From positions 806,001 to 870,000 of the forward strand of contig NZ_JAPMLV010000001.1 in NCBI RefSeq assembly GCF_026420145.1: 64,000 nucleotides of DNA. Direction: 5' to 3'. The DNA is from Enterobacter pseudoroggenkampii. GTDB lineage: Bacteria; Pseudomonadota; Gammaproteobacteria; Enterobacterales; Enterobacteriaceae. Under the pieces are notes generated by a model. The model had not been told where the DNA came from and did not search any database. It worked only from the letters and a program-made list of their open reading frames with translations. This document shows positions 63,943 to 64,000 of this stretch, piece after piece (the first letter of the stretch is position 1; each line of letters opens with the position of its first letter). The position numbers were made by a program, and so were the translations under genes.

Positions 63943-64000
63943 TTAGTTTTCTGCCTCGCGCCGTATCAGGTTATAGAACAGCAACATTCCCCGGACCTCC
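63943..64000 (-). CDS. C-terminal end of a gene, probably mdtG by synteny
   Basis: The last 18 codons of a minus-strand gene, ending LFYNLIRRREAEN before TAA at 63943. A hydrophobic stretch followed by a basic tail is typical for the C-terminus of a membrane transporter. In E. coli the gene upstream of msyB is mdtG (an MFS efflux pump), which would fit; the identity is inferred from gene order only. Confidence 0.5.
   Translation of the reverse strand, partial: EVRGMLLFYNLIRREAEN

Overview
The window looks like the chromosome of an Enterobacter-type enterobacterium. Gene order and protein sequence follow the Escherichia/Enterobacter backbone (agp, wrbA, rut, putAP, efeUOB, phoH, tRNA-Ser, ghrA, csg, opgGH, msyB), and purine-degradation genes of the Klebsiella/Enterobacter hpx type lie upstream. 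The genus is an inference from gene content and synteny; no marker gene is present.

Layout. 1-4093: end of a polar amino-acid-type ABC transporter followed by ureidoglycine aminotransferase (hpxJ) and allantoate amidohydrolase (hpxK). 4138-5362: MgtE-type Mg transporter under a candidate M-box riboswitch. 5530-8609: DedA protein and two SDR/HxlR pairs with visible operator-like repeats. 8762-11448: agp, yccJ, wrbA and a small con-10-type stress protein. 11566-18795: DMT exporter, the complete rutABCDEFG pyrimidine-degradation operon and its regulator rutR. 18792-25133: LprI-like protein, putA and putP with PutA operators between them. 25247-31753: small lipoprotein, NupC paralogue, Fur-type efeUOB and phoH. 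31796-37348: accessory zone at tRNA-Ser(GGA): an AT-rich NACHT NTPase (likely anti-phage), tandem scars of tRNA 3' ends, and two identical tRNA-Ser genes flanking a hydrolase, a pirin and a LysR regulator. 37581-40496: ghrA, ycdX, ycdY, ycdZ. 40540-44968: both curli operons (csgDEFG and csgBAC). 45133-52297: ymdA, ymdB, opgC, opgGH, yceK, msyB.

52269-63935 is the unusual part: an AT-rich insert of about 11 kb between msyB and the next backbone gene, bounded by a 305-bp direct repeat made of host sequence (msyB promoter plus its first ten codons). It has no recognisable integrase. It carries a lambda-type small and large terminase pair but no portal, capsid or tail gene; a Tlde1-like peptidoglycan toxin with a probable immunity protein; a methyltransferase gene broken by one in-frame TAA; a PLD-type and a PD-(D/E)XK-type nuclease; a DUF3800 protein; and several small unknown membrane proteins. 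The tetranucleotide GTAC is conspicuously frequent across it. A sequence resembling the lambda cosN core lies 6 bp inside the left repeat. My reading, which is inference, is a terminase-bearing satellite or phage-plasmid remnant that entered by homologous recombination through a captured piece of host DNA.
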